Positions 35,599 to 44,895 are shown, numbered from the stretch's first letter. The stretch: DNA of 64,000 bases from CAWHJN01 sp963829705 (GCA_963829705.1 CAWHJN010000001.1:620001-684000), one strand, 5' to 3'. The notes: generated by a model from the sequence alone, not told the origin. A program made the numbers and translations.

Positions 35599-36879
35599 AT
35601 GTCAATAAGTTTCAGCATCTTGCGAGACACAACCGTTACCTGCTGCCCCGAAACACAGAGTTTGCACTTCCGCCGAACTCTGCTCTTTCTGCTGCTGGCC
35701 TCGGCCCTGCTCCCCCTCCATCTCGTGGCTCAGCCCGCACCGGGCGATTCGCTCCGCCTCCACGCACAGCGGCTCCACCAGCGCAGCCTCGTGCTCGACG
35801 GGCACGTAGACACGCCCACGAAGATGCTCGGTGGCTACGACGTGCGGCAGCGCCACGGCGTGCGTGCCGGCCACCTCGACCTGCCGCGCATGGCGGAGGG
35901 AGGCCTCGACGGCGCCTTCTTTGCGCTTTACGTCCCACCGTCGATGGGCGAGACGATGCGGGCGTTTCGCTACATGGCGAGGATGCGCGGCGAGGTCATC
36001 CAGCAGATTTCGGCTGCGCCCGACGCTGAGATGGCGTATTCGGCTGCCGATGTGCGCCGCATCGCGGCATCCGGGAAACGCGCGGTTTTGCTCGGCCTCG
36101 AAGGCGGCCACGCCCTCGCCGCCCGCCCCACCCTGGTCGATTCGCTCCACGCGCTCGGCATCCGCTACGTCACGCTCACGCACATCAACACGAACGGCTG
36201 GGCCGATGCCTCGCAGGCACCGCCCCGGTGGAACGGCCTCAACGGGCTGGGGCGCGTGATGGTGCGCGAGATGAACCGCACGGGCATCATCGTGGACCTG
36301 TCGCACACGTCCGACGACACGTTTTTCGACGCGCTGGAGGCCAGCCGCGCGCCCGTGCTGCTGTCGCACTCGTCGTGCCGGGCGCTCGTGGACAACGTCC
36401 GCAACGCCTCCGACGCGATGCTGCGCGCCCTCGCCGCGCACGACGGCGTCATCCTCATCAATTTTTTCGACGGCATGGTCAACCCGCACCTCACGCCCGA
36501 CGTGATGGCCGAGGTGCACCACCGGATGGGCGGGCGCGTGGGCAAACTGCACGACTACTGGAACGTCGTCTACGCCGTCAAACGCGCGCATGGCCTGCCC
36601 GGCGCGGCGCTCGACGACCTGCTCGACCACATCGACTACGCCGTGAAGGTGGCAGGCATCGACCACGTCGGCCTCGGGTCGGATTTCGACGGCGTCTTCG
36701 ACCTGCCTGCCGGACTCGAGGACGTGACGCGCCTCCCAGACATCACGTACGGACTGCTGCAACGCGGCTACGCAGATGCCGACGTGCGTAAAATTCTCGG
36801 CGGCAACCTGCTGCGGCTGATGGAGCGCGTCGAGGACGTTTCCGCCGGATGGGCACGGCATGAAGCGCCCGCGCGGTAG
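35599..36879 (+). CDS. Membrane dipeptidase, peptidase family M19
   Basis: The 426-residue protein carries all M19 metal motifs: DGHVDTP near residue 68, the Glu in LLGLEGGHALA, His in VDLSHTSDDTFFD, His in LLSHSSCRAL and Asp in GLGSDFDGVFD. A hydrophobic stretch (TLLFLLLASALLPLHLVAQ) about 28 residues in is a signal peptide, so the enzyme is exported and a later start is possible. It cleaves dipeptides in a zinc-dependent way. It is divergent from the lipoprotein gene and about 100 bases from the cupin gene. Confidence 0.9.
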   Translation: MSISFSILRDTTVTCCPETQSLHFRRTLLFLLLASALLPLHLVAQPAPGDSLRLHAQRLHQRSLVLDGHVDTPTKMLGGYDVRQRHGVRAGHLDLPRMAEGGLDGAFFALYVPPSMGETMRAFRYMARMRGEVIQQISAAPDAEMAYSAADVRRIAASGKRAVLLGLEGGHALAARPTLVDSLHALGIRYVTLTHINTNGWADASQAPPRWNGLNGLGRVMVREMNRTGIIVDLSHTSDDTFFDALEASRAPVLLSHSSCRALVDNVRNASDAMLRALAAHDGVILINFFDGMVNPHLTPDVMAEVHHRMGGRVGKLHDYWNVVYAVKRAHGLPGAALDDLLDHIDYAVKVAGIDHVGLGSDFDGVFDLPAGLEDVTRLPDITYGLLQRGYADADVRKILGGNLLRLMERVEDVSAGWARHEAPAR

Positions 36880-36976
36880 GCAAAGCCGTGTTCTTTGCGC
36901 AGACGTAACGCGCACATACGCGCCACGTCGGTACGTTTCGAGATCCGAGATCTGCGCGGCTCCTCTGCCCCAACCT

Positions 36977-37354
36977 ATGCCCACCGCCACCAACCTGCTC
37001 GCACACGCCGAGGCACTCGAAGAACCCTGGTCCCCCCGCATCGTCGGGCAGGTAAACGATCAGTTCGTCAAAGTCGCCAAACTCGACGGGACGTTCGCCT
37101 GGCACAGCCATGAACACGAAGACGAGCTTTTTCTCGTGCTCAAGGGTCGGCTGCGGATCGATCTGGAGGAGGGAAGCGTGACGCTCTGCGAGGGCGATTT
37201 TTACGTCGTCCCGAAAGGCACGCGCCACTGCCCCGTCGCCGACGAGGCATGCTGGATTGCCCTCATCGAAACCGTGACGACGCTGCACACCGGCGACGTC
37301 GTCACGCCGCTGACGAAATCCATCGACCAGCAGCGCGGCGCGGACAATCGCTGA
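36977..37354 (+). CDS. Cupin-domain protein
   Basis: The 125-residue protein is a single cupin with the metal site HSHEHEDELFLVLKG (residues 42-56: three His and a Glu) and the second motif PKGTRHCPVADE. It is cytoplasmic. Metal type and substrate cannot be told. It is 18 bases upstream of the hydroxyacid oxidase gene and likely shares its transcript. ATG 36977 is chosen because the conserved part starts soon after; the longer upstream frame is not protein-like. Confidence 0.85.
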   Translation: MPTATNLLAHAEALEEPWSPRIVGQVNDQFVKVAKLDGTFAWHSHEHEDELFLVLKGRLRIDLEEGSVTLCEGDFYVVPKGTRHCPVADEACWIALIETVTTLHTGDVVTPLTKSIDQQRGADNR

Positions 37355-37372
37355 CGCATTGCTCTTTCCACC

Positions 37373-38626
37373 ATGCCTGGACGCCGTCAGCAAACGCAGA
37401 TTTTCGTGAAAGGCCTCGGTGGCGAGAAGCCCGTCGTGCCCGTCGATCCGCGTGCGCTCGAAAAAGCGGCGCAGCGCAAACTGTCGCGTGAGGCGTTCGC
37501 GTACGTCGCGGGCGGTGCCGGGCTGGAACAGACGATGGAGGCGAACCGGCAGGCGTTCGAGAAGTGGCAGATCGTGCCGCGCGTGCTGCGCGACGTGACG
37601 CAGCGCGACTTGAGCGCCCCGCTGCTCGGGATGACGCTGCCCGCGCCGCTGATGCTCGCGCCCATCGGGGTGCTGGAGATGGCGCACCCGCGCGCCGACC
37701 TCGCCGTGGCCGAGGCGGCGGCCTCGCGTGGCGTGCCGTTCGTTTTTTCGAGCCAGGCGTCCGTCCCCATGGAAGAGTGCGCCGAGGCGATGGAGCGTGT
37801 GCGGCCCGGTGCCCCGCGTCTGTTCCAACTCTACTGGAGCACCGACGAGCGCGTGGTACGGAGCTTCGTCCGGCGAGCCGAGGCCTGCGGGTGCCGCGCG
37901 CTCGTGCTCACGCTCGACACGACGATGCTGGGCTGGCGGATGCGCGACCTCGACCTCGCCTACCTCCCGTTTCTGCGTGGCAAAGGCATCGCACAGTACA
38001 CCAGCGACCCCGCGTTCCGGGCAGCCTTGGATGAAGAATTGCCTGCTCCCACCGTACGCCCGCGCCTTCGGCTTTCCACGCTGCGGGCGCTGTGGGCACA
38101 GCGCCGCGCCGTACCCGATGACACGCGGAGAACGGGTCGCCGCGCCGTGCAGCGCTTCGTGCAAACCTACTCGCGCCCCTCGCTCACCTGGGATGATCTG
38201 GCCCGGCTGCGCGACATGACGTCGCTGCCCGTTGTGTTAAAAGGCATCCTCCACCCCGGCGACGCCCGCGAGGCCCTCGCCCGTGGCGTAGACGGGATCT
38301 ACGTCAGCAACCACGGCGGACGGCAGGTAGACGGCGCCGTCGGCGCGCTCAACGCGCTGCCGGGCATCGCCGAGGCCGTGGCGGGGCGCGTGCCCGTGCT
38401 GTTCGACAGCGGCGTGCGGACGGGGGCCGACATGTTCAAGGCCCGCGCGCTCGGCGCGGATGCCGTCTGCATCGGACGTCCGTACGTGTATGGGCTGGCG
38501 CTCGCGGGCCGCCGAGGCGTCGAGGCCGTGATCGACCATTTCGTGGCCGAACTCGACCTGACGATGGGCCTGAGCGGCCAGACCTGCCTGAGGGATCTCG
38601 ACGCGGACGTGCTGCGGAACGCGTGA
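37373..38626 (+). CDS. FMN-dependent alpha-hydroxy-acid oxidase/dehydrogenase
   Basis: The 417-residue TIM-barrel enzyme matches the lactate/glycolate oxidase family. It has LMLAPIGVLEMAHPRADLAV, FSSQASVPMEECAE, LTLDTTMLGWRMRD, VVLKGIL with the FMN-binding Lys, and YVSNHGGRQVDGA with the catalytic His and Arg. VLFDSGVRTGADMFKA and GRPYVYGLAL are also present. It oxidises a 2-hydroxyacid to the 2-oxoacid. The exact substrate and acceptor are not shown. An N-terminal extension of about 25 residues precedes the domain. The upstream cupin gene may be functionally linked. Confidence 0.9.
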   Translation: MPGRRQQTQIFVKGLGGEKPVVPVDPRALEKAAQRKLSREAFAYVAGGAGLEQTMEANRQAFEKWQIVPRVLRDVTQRDLSAPLLGMTLPAPLMLAPIGVLEMAHPRADLAVAEAAASRGVPFVFSSQASVPMEECAEAMERVRPGAPRLFQLYWSTDERVVRSFVRRAEACGCRALVLTLDTTMLGWRMRDLDLAYLPFLRGKGIAQYTSDPAFRAALDEELPAPTVRPRLRLSTLRALWAQRRAVPDDTRRTGRRAVQRFVQTYSRPSLTWDDLARLRDMTSLPVVLKGILHPGDAREALARGVDGIYVSNHGGRQVDGAVGALNALPGIAEAVAGRVPVLFDSGVRTGADMFKARALGADAVCIGRPYVYGLALAGRRGVEAVIDHFVAELDLTMGLSGQTCLRDLDADVLRNA

Positions 38627-38724
38627 GCTGCCCGCGCGGACCTGCCGCGGCACGTCGCTACGGTCCGACCCGCGTTCGGCGTTCCCGCGTTCCCTGAACC
38701 CGATCCTCACAGATTCACCATAGT

Positions 38725-38742
38725 TCTGTGACAACCCACAGA
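38725..38742. promoter_or_regulatory. Possible palindromic operator before TonB-type receptor gene
   Basis: TCTGTG and CACAGA form an inverted repeat with a six-base spacer, 45 bases before the receptor start. The layout recalls CRP/FNR-type sites but the sequence differs from their consensus. Confidence 0.25.
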
Positions 38743-38786
38743 GCGTCCATCCGATACATGCAGCACATTCTATCTCATCCCGCTCC

Positions 38787-41267
38787 ATGTACCGCCTTTC
38801 GCTCCTCGCCGCGCTGCTGCTGGCACTTCCCACCGTCGTCCACGCGCAGCGTCCCACCGGCGGGCAGCCCGGCACCCAACAGACGGCGCAGGGCGTCGTG
38901 ACGGGTTCAGTGGTCGATGACGTCACCGGCAACACCATCCCCTCGGCAACCGTCTCGGTGTGGAGCGCGGCCGACTCCAGCCTCGTCACCGGCGCCATCA
39001 CCGACCTCGACGGCGTGTTTCGCATCGAAGGACTCCGGCCCGGCGCGTACTACGTGCGCGTGTCGTTCGTCGGCTACGCCTCGCGCTACCTCTCCGACAT
39101 CGCGCTGCGCCCCGGTGCGCTGCAGGCCGACCTCGGCACTGTGCGACTGAACGAGGACACATCGGTACTGGGCGAAGTCGAAGTCGCCGCTGAGCGTGCG
39201 CAGGTGGAAGTGGGCATCGACCGGACGACGTACAACGTCGAGGATCAGGTGATTGCCAAGACGGGTTCCGCGACGGACATCCTCCAGACCGTCCCCTCCA
39301 TCGAGGTCGACGCCGACGGCAACATCTCGCTGCGCGGCAACCAGAACGTCGCCGTCCTCATCAACGGCAAGCCGTCGCCGGTGCGCGGCGAGTTTCTGGC
39401 GACGTTCCTGCGGCAGCTTCCCGGCTCGTCCGTCGAGCGCGTCGAGGTGATCCCGAACCCGTCGGCCAAGTACGAGCCCGACGGCATGAGCGGCATCATC
39501 AACATCGTGCTCAAGGAATCCACCGACCTCGGCTTCGGCGGCGGCATCATCGCGGGCGTCGGCAGCCGGGGCGACGGCAACGCCTCGACGAGCGTGACCT
39601 ACGGCAAGGGCAAGTGGAACCTGGGGGCCAACTACGGCCTGCGTTACGACAAGCGAGACCCGAGCGGCGACACGTACCGCCTGCTCTATGCGCCGGGCAC
39701 TATCCTGGACGAAACCGAGGACGGCGACCGCACGAGCCTGTCGCACCTGCTCTCGACGAACGCCGACTACCAGCTCAACCGCCAGAACTCGGTCTCGGCC
39801 TCGGCGCTCGTGTCGCTGCGCGGCGGCGACGAGACAGAAAACAGCATCTCGTACCTCACCCAGCAGGATGGTACGCCCATCAGCACGACGAGCTTTTCGA
39901 ACGCGGAGGACGAAAGTGGCTTCAACATGGATTATCGCGTCGGCTTCCGCCGCGTGATCGAGTCGTCGCGCCACGAACTCAACGTCGAGGGCCGCTACAA
40001 CTACAGCCAGAACGACGGCCTCGACACGTTCTCCCAGCAGGCCAGCCTCACCGGTACGCAGCCGCAGAACGCGCCCGCCTCCGGTTTCTACCGCAACCAG
40101 CAGGACGGCGACAACCAGGACTTCTCGTTCCAGGTGGATTACATGCGCCCCCTCGGCGAGGACGCCAAGATGGAGGCCGGCTACAAAGGCTCGCTCGAAA
40201 CCATCTACAACGACTTCTACGCCGATACGCTCACCACAAACGGCTACCAGCCGCTCGTGGCGCAGAACAACACGTTCGACTACGACCAGCTCATCAACGC
40301 GGCGTACCTCATTTACGGGCGTTCGCTGGGCAAATTCGCCACCCAGATTGGCGTGCGCGCCGAGCAGGCGCGGACGAAATTCGACCTTCTCAACGACACC
40401 GCCGAGCCGTTCGACAACGACTACATCAGCTTCTTCCCGAGCGCGTTCGTGACGTACGCGCCGAAGGAAGGCAGCACGTTCCGGGTGTCGTACTCGCGCC
40501 GTATCAACCGGCCCCGCACGCGTGCGCTCAACCCGTTTGAGCGGCGCGATGCCAACAGCAGCTTCGTGGGCAATCCCTCGCTGAAGCCCGAATACACGGA
40601 TGCGTATGAGGTCGGCTACACGCAGTTTACCCGCCGCGCCTCAGTTACACTGACGCCGTTTTACCGCCGCACGACGGACGTGATCGAGCGGCTGCGCGTG
40701 GAGGACCCCAACACGGGCTTCTCGACCACGACGTTCACCAACTTCGCGACGAGCGAGTCCTACGGCATCGAACTCATCGGTACGCTCCGCGTGGGCGCGG
40801 TCAACATGGTGCTCAGTGCCAACGGCAACCGCGTCGTCGCCGACGGCTCCAACGTGGGCGACGACCTCGCCAGCGATGCCTTCCAGTGGGGCGGCCGCGC
40901 CAACGTGTCGTGGTCGATCCGTCCGGGCCTTGACCTGCAGGCCTTCGGCTTCTACCGCGCCCCCAGTGAGGTGCCGCAGGGCCGTATTTCGAGCTTCTCG
41001 ATGACCGACGTGTCGCTGCGCCAGCGCCTGCTTGGCGACAAGGCGAGCGTGAGCGTCCGCGTCAGCGACGTGCTCGACCAGTCGGGCTTCCACTTCGAAA
41101 CCGACAGCGCCATCGCTTACCAGGAAAGCTCGCGCCGCTGGGGCGGTCGCACGGCCTACCTGACGTTTACCTACAACTTCGGCCGCCAGCCGCGCAACAC
41201 CAACAACCGCAACCGCGGCGAGAACCAGGGCGGCGAGTTTGAAGACGTGGGCATCGGTACGCCCTGA
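38787..41267 (+). CDS. TonB-dependent-type outer-membrane beta-barrel protein
   Basis: The 826-residue protein has a signal peptide (LSLLAALLLALPTVVHAQ). A carboxypeptidase-regulatory-like domain follows (VVTGSVVDDVTGNTIPSATV, to about 115), then a plug (AKTGSATDILQTVPSIEVDA, ISLRGNQNVAVLINGKPSPV). The beta-barrel is of the outer-membrane protein family 3 type, with FRVSYSRRINRPRTRALNPF and LKPEYTDAYEVGY. After the last strand (LTFTYNFGRQ) an Asn/Arg/Gly-rich tail of about 25 residues follows. No SusD partner is encoded. The cargo is unknown, and in this family uptake has often not been shown. A strong terminator follows. Confidence 0.88.
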   Translation: MYRLSLLAALLLALPTVVHAQRPTGGQPGTQQTAQGVVTGSVVDDVTGNTIPSATVSVWSAADSSLVTGAITDLDGVFRIEGLRPGAYYVRVSFVGYASRYLSDIALRPGALQADLGTVRLNEDTSVLGEVEVAAERAQVEVGIDRTTYNVEDQVIAKTGSATDILQTVPSIEVDADGNISLRGNQNVAVLINGKPSPVRGEFLATFLRQLPGSSVERVEVIPNPSAKYEPDGMSGIINIVLKESTDLGFGGGIIAGVGSRGDGNASTSVTYGKGKWNLGANYGLRYDKRDPSGDTYRLLYAPGTILDETEDGDRTSLSHLLSTNADYQLNRQNSVSASALVSLRGGDETENSISYLTQQDGTPISTTSFSNAEDESGFNMDYRVGFRRVIESSRHELNVEGRYNYSQNDGLDTFSQQASLTGTQPQNAPASGFYRNQQDGDNQDFSFQVDYMRPLGEDAKMEAGYKGSLETIYNDFYADTLTTNGYQPLVAQNNTFDYDQLINAAYLIYGRSLGKFATQIGVRAEQARTKFDLLNDTAEPFDNDYISFFPSAFVTYAPKEGSTFRVSYSRRINRPRTRALNPFERRDANSSFVGNPSLKPEYTDAYEVGYTQFTRRASVTLTPFYRRTTDVIERLRVEDPNTGFSTTTFTNFATSESYGIELIGTLRVGAVNMVLSANGNRVVADGSNVGDDLASDAFQWGGRANVSWSIRPGLDLQAFGFYRAPSEVPQGRISSFSMTDVSLRQRLLGDKASVSVRVSDVLDQSGFHFETDSAIAYQESSRRWGGRTAYLTFTYNFGRQPRNTNNRNRGENQGGEFEDVGIGTP

Positions 41268-41292
41268 CGCCCTCGGACACTGCTCCCTCGAC

Positions 41293-41329
41293 GGCCTGCT
41301 CTGGATACGCTCCGGGGCAGGCCTTTTTT
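41293..41329 (+). terminator. Rho-independent terminator after the beta-barrel gene
   Basis: GGCCTGC and GCAGGCC form a seven-base stem with a 17-base loop that can pair further. Six T follow directly. It lies 26 bases after the stop and is the most typical terminator in the window. Confidence 0.85.
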
Positions 41330-41374
41330 ATACTTCCACGCCCCACGTCCACCGGGCCTCCCCCCTGCGCCACG

Positions 41375-41839
41375 ATGCCTGCCCGCCTGCTTCTGCTGAT
41401 GCTGCTTTTCGCCGCGGGTTGCCGCGAATTCATCGTCGGGCCGGAGTTGAAGGAAGTGCGGCCGGTGCTTCCCGGCCTGGAAGGCAGTTGGCACGGCTCG
41501 TTCGTGGGCAACCTCGCCGTGCTGGGCGACCCCGTGGAACGCGACACCTTCCATATCGCCCTGACGATACGGGCGGCAGGCGTCGAATATGGCTTTTACG
41601 GACGGGTACGCCGGGACTCCGCACAGGGCCTTTTTCTGTGCGATTGCAACGTGCGTCCGGTAGAGGTGCGCTTCGATGGTCAGGCGCGCTTCGCCTGTCT
41701 GCAAGGCCACCCACCCTTCGAACGGCTCGTGTTCAACCTCGACGCCCGCCTGCGCGACGAACCCGACCCGCTGCTCGATGGCATCGTGCACGACGGGCTC
41801 GTCGATGTCCCCTACTCCATCGCACTATTTAATCCTTAG
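41375..41839 (+). CDS. Small predicted lipoprotein, unknown function
   Basis: The 154-residue protein has a short lipoprotein signal (LLLLMLLFAAGC, Cys at about 15) and a beta-rich body with LEGSWHGSFVGNLAVLGDPV, DTFHIALTIRAAGVEYGFYG and a CDCN pair. No family is recognised. It lies between a terminator and the convergent msrA gene, with about 70 bases to the latter. The lipobox and steady GC-rich codon use support a real gene. Confidence 0.65.
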   Translation: MPARLLLLMLLFAAGCREFIVGPELKEVRPVLPGLEGSWHGSFVGNLAVLGDPVERDTFHIALTIRAAGVEYGFYGRVRRDSAQGLFLCDCNVRPVEVRFDGQARFACLQGHPPFERLVFNLDARLRDEPDPLLDGIVHDGLVDVPYSIALFNP

Positions 41840-41911
41840 CACGCGGCGGGGTGCAGATCCACACGTCGCCGCCTGCGACGCCTCTGAAAACGTGGATCGA
41901 CGCTCGCTTGG

Positions 41912-42550
41912 TCAGTGGCCCGCGTCTTCGCCCCAGAGTTCGGCGAGGCGGCGGTCGCGGCCGCAGCCTTCGCGGTACGAGTAGTAGCGGCCCGGATTCG
42001 TCTTGTAGAAATCCTGGTGGTACTGCTCGGCAGCGTAGAATGGCGTCTCCGGCACAATCTGCGTCTGGATCTCCGCGTCGAAGCGGCTGGCAAGGCGGGC
42101 TTTCCATTCCTCGGCCAGTTCTCTTTCGGCTTCGCTTCCGTAGAACACGGCTGAACGGTACTGCGCGCCCCGATCGCAGAACTGCCGGTCGGCGGCGAGC
42201 GGATCGATGTTGTGCCAGAAGACTTCGAGCAGCCGTTCGTAGGAAACCTTCGTCGAGTCGTAGATGACCTGGACAGTTTCAGTGTGGCCTGTCCGTCCGT
42301 TCGCCACCTCGTCGTACGTCGGGTTAGTCTCGGGCCCACCGGCAAAGCCACTCACGACCGACACGACGCCGTCGAGCTTCTCGTAGGGCGGCTCCATGCA
42401 CCAGAAGCAGCCTCCGGCGAAGAGCGCGACGGCCTGATTGTCTGCCAGCGATATCGGCTGGACGTTCGGGCTGTTGGCCATGCTCGGCTTTTCAGCCGTC
42501 GTGCAGGCGGCCAGAAGCACGCAAAGGGAAAGGAGCAGAGAAATGCGCAT
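41912..42550 (-). CDS. msrA: Peptide methionine sulfoxide reductase MsrA, lipoprotein form
   Basis: The 212-residue enzyme has the MsrA active-site motif FAGGCFWCMEPPYEKLDGV near residue 45, then GFAGGPETNPTYDEV, GHTETVQVIYD and the C-terminal FYAAEQYHQDF. It reduces the S-form of methionine sulfoxide. Unlike cytoplasmic MsrA, it starts with a lipoprotein signal (LLLSLCVLLAAC), so it should act at the envelope. It follows msrB by nine bases in the same direction. Confidence 0.94.
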   Translation of the reverse strand: MRISLLLSLCVLLAACTTAEKPSMANSPNVQPISLADNQAVALFAGGCFWCMEPPYEKLDGVVSVVSGFAGGPETNPTYDEVANGRTGHTETVQVIYDSTKVSYERLLEVFWHNIDPLAADRQFCDRGAQYRSAVFYGSEAERELAEEWKARLASRFDAEIQTQIVPETPFYAAEQYHQDFYKTNPGRYYSYREGCGRDRRLAELWGEDAGH

Positions 42551-42559
42551 GGCAAAAAA

Positions 42560-43114
42560 TCAGCTTCGGAGGTCGGGGAGGGACTGGCCCTCAGGGATGA
42601 AACGGAGCGCGACGCCGTTGTTGCACCAGCGCTGGCCGGTGGGTTTGGGGCCATCCTCGAACACGTGACCCTGGTGGCCGCCGCAGCGCGCGCAGTGGTA
42701 TTCGGTGCGCGGGTAGCCGATCCGGTTGTCGATCTTGAACGCGGTGCGACCTTCGAGGGGGGCGTAGAAGCTGGGCCAGCCGGTGCCGCTCTCGAACTTC
42801 GTTTTCGAGGGGAAGAGCGGCAGGTAGCACGCGGCGCAGACGAACGTGCCGGCGCGCTTCTCGTCGTTGAGCGGGCTGCTGAACGCCCGCTCGGTGGCCT
42901 CCTCGAACAGCACCGAGTAGGCATCGGGCGGGAGGATCTTCTTCCACTCGGCGAGCGATTTGTCGAGCTTCTGGAACGTGAGCGTGTCCGCCGGGGCCAC
43001 CATGCCCGCCGACGCCAGACGCATCACGGAGTCGGACGAGGGCGCGCACGCGGGCAGCACGAACGGAACAGCGGCGAGCGCGCCGAGAGAACGGAGAAAG
43101 TCTTTGCGGGTCAT
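42560..43114 (-). CDS. msrB: Peptide methionine sulfoxide reductase MsrB, exported form
   Basis: The 184-residue enzyme carries the MsrB zinc pairs (CAAC and CARCG), the motif SGTGWPSFYAP, and the catalytic region RWCNNGVALRF with the reactive Cys. It reduces the R-form of methionine sulfoxide. The start at 43114 gives MTRKDFLRSLGALAAVPFVL followed by a lipobox-like PAC, a signal with an RK pair that recalls Tat lipoproteins. An in-frame start 24 bases upstream is less likely. With msrA it forms an exported repair pair. Confidence 0.93.
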   Translation of the reverse strand: MTRKDFLRSLGALAAVPFVLPACAPSSDSVMRLASAGMVAPADTLTFQKLDKSLAEWKKILPPDAYSVLFEEATERAFSSPLNDEKRAGTFVCAACYLPLFPSKTKFESGTGWPSFYAPLEGRTAFKIDNRIGYPRTEYHCARCGGHQGHVFEDGPKPTGQRWCNNGVALRFIPEGQSLPDLRS

Positions 43115-43260
43115 AATTTCGGAGGGTTTCAAGCACAAACGCGGGAGCGAGCACGAAGGTGCTCACGCCGGTATCACGTTTTACCCTCTCTTCCAAACGA
43201 CACGCGCCGCCTCCACCCGAAGGCAGAGGCGGCGCGAATGCCGTTTATGCGAGCGTGCGC

Positions 43261-43691
43261 TCAGTAGCGGTCGCCGCCGCCGCCGTAGCCGCCGCGATCA
43301 CCGCCACCACGGTTGCCGCCGCCGCCGCCGTAGCCGCCACGGCTGCCGCCGCCGCCACCACGGTTGCCGCCGCCGCCGTAGCCGCCGCGATCACCGCCAC
43401 CACCACCGTAGCCGCCGCCACCCCGCCGCTGCTGCGCCGGGGGCGCTCTTCGCGCGGACGCGCTTCGTTGACACGCAACGGGCGACCGTCCATGTCGTAG
43501 CCGTCGAGTCCTTCGATGGCCGCTTTGGCCTCCTGGTCATTCGACATAGTCACGAACGCGAAGCCACGGGCGCGGCCTGTATCGCGGTCGGTAGCAACGT
43601 GAATGCGATCTACGTTGCCATACTCGGAGAAGACGTTCTTCAGTTCGTCTTCCGTGGTGTTGAAGGGAAAATTCCCTACAAAGATGTCCAT
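43261..43691 (-). CDS. RRM RNA-binding protein with Gly-rich tail (probable one-base deletion)
   Basis: The first 80 residues are one RNA recognition motif, with RNP2 IFVGNF, RNP1 RGFAFVTM and EAKAAIEGLDGYDMDGRPL. As sequenced the frame then gives an Ala/Val-only tail ending at 43245. Adding one base in the CCCC at about 43421-43424 restores GGYGGGGGDRGGYGGGG-type repeats ending in DRY-stop at 43261. That is the normal make-up of bacterial and plastid glycine-rich RNA-binding proteins, so an indel is likely. These proteins bind single-stranded RNA, often in the cold. The spacer to 43931 shows no other gene. Confidence 0.88.
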
Positions 43692-43930
43692 CTGATTCTC
43701 TTACTCGGTCGCGTCTGAAGGTGCAAACGTCTGTGAAGCAGACGCCTGAACCGGGCGACCACCGGCGTAACTCGACGAGCTACAGATTTGGGGCCGGCGT
43801 GATGATTGGTGCATGTCGGCACGTACTGCTACCGACTGTTGAACACGCGAAGATAGACGCTGCCCGCTTATCAGGCAACTAATCCTTGAAATGTCACGCC
43901 GCGTAAGCGATTCTTCGCAATTCGCGCACG

Positions 43931-44866
43931 CTACTGCTTGACGAGGCGCGCTACGAAGAACCCCTCGAACGCGCCATCGGGCAAGAGCCGCCGCGCCGCC
44001 GAGAGGTCGTGCCCGAAGGATTTTCCGCGCCACGCTTCCAGCGGCGCGACGGCACCGGGAATCTCGACAGGTAGCGGTTCGAGCGCGACGCGCCCTGCTG
44101 CCTTTTCGAGCGCGCGGTCCAGCACGGCCTCGTTCTCTTCGGGCGAGAGCGCGCAGGTGCTGTAAACGAGCACGCCACCGGGCCTGAGCGCATCAAGGCC
44201 CGCTTGCAGCAGCTTGTGCTGCTTGCGCTGCATTTCCTTCACCTTGCGCTCGCTCCAGTAGGCGTAGCTCTCCGGCTCTTCTACACGGAAGCGTCCCTCC
44301 GACGAGCACGGCGCGTCGAGCAGCACGCGGTCGAAGTGGTCAGGGCGGTAGCGTCCCACGCGGGTGCCGTCCTGCAAAAACGTCCGGACGTTGGCCGCGC
44401 CGAAGGTTTCGAGGTTGGCCCGCAGCCGGTGGAAGCGTCCCTTGACGATCTCGACGGCGGCAATCTCGCCCGTGTTCTCCATCAGCGCGGCCATCTGCAG
44501 CGTTTTCGAGCCAGGCGCGGCGGCGAGGTCGAGCACTTTCTCGCCTGACTGCGGATCGAGGGCGAGCGGCGGCACCATGCTCGACAGGTTCTGCACGTAG
44601 AGGCCCCCACTCGCGTACGCCTCGCTCGCCAGCAGCGCGTCGCGCATTTCGATGGGGAGCGTGAAGGCGTCGGCGTACCAGGGCACGGGCGCGGGGTCAA
44701 GGCCAGCGGCGCGCAGCGCGTCGAGCGTCGCCGGACGTGGCTGCCGCAACGGGTTGAGGCGGAACGCCACACGCGTGGGGCCGGCGAAGGCCTGCATCAC
44801 CCCTCCCAGCCGCTCGGGCGGGACGATGTGGGGGAGCTTTTCGAGAAAACGCTCGGGAAGCGGCAT
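43931..44866 (-). CDS. RsmF/NOL1-type rRNA (cytosine-C5) methyltransferase
   Basis: The 311-residue protein has the SAM-binding DLAAAPGSKTLQMAAL near residue 117, DGTRVGRYRPDHFDRVLLDA and the two Cys motifs of RNA m5C methyltransferases, LDAPCSSEGR (release) and YSTCALSPEENE (catalytic). It has the N-terminal lobe with YVQNLSSMVPPL, and no PUA or NusB domain, so it is a short form close to RsmF/YebU. It should methylate one rRNA cytosine. The start at 44866 begins homology, and the gene is divergent from clpX. Confidence 0.9.
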   Translation of the reverse strand: MPLPERFLEKLPHIVPPERLGGVMQAFAGPTRVAFRLNPLRQPRPATLDALRAAGLDPAPVPWYADAFTLPIEMRDALLASEAYASGGLYVQNLSSMVPPLALDPQSGEKVLDLAAAPGSKTLQMAALMENTGEIAAVEIVKGRFHRLRANLETFGAANVRTFLQDGTRVGRYRPDHFDRVLLDAPCSSEGRFRVEEPESYAYWSERKVKEMQRKQHKLLQAGLDALRPGGVLVYSTCALSPEENEAVLDRALEKAAGRVALEPLPVEIPGAVAPLEAWRGKSFGHDLSAARRLLPDGAFEGFFVARLVKQ

Positions 44867-44887
44867 GAAGCAGGGGCGAGGCGGGTG

Positions 44888-44895
44888 TACCTTTG
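44888..44895 (+). promoter_or_regulatory. Candidate -7 box TACCTTTG of clpX
   Basis: TACCTTTG matches the TAnnTTTG -7 element known from Bacteroidota-type primary sigma factors. It lies 115 bases before the clpX start. A clear TTTG -33 partner is not seen, so this rests on the -7 box and position. Confidence 0.45.

Noticed and set aside
43261..43440. Dense GCC/CCACC repeats that resemble a satellite or CRISPR-like array
   Set aside because: They encode the Gly/Tyr/Arg-rich tail of the RRM protein in the correct frame; there are no spacers of constant length.
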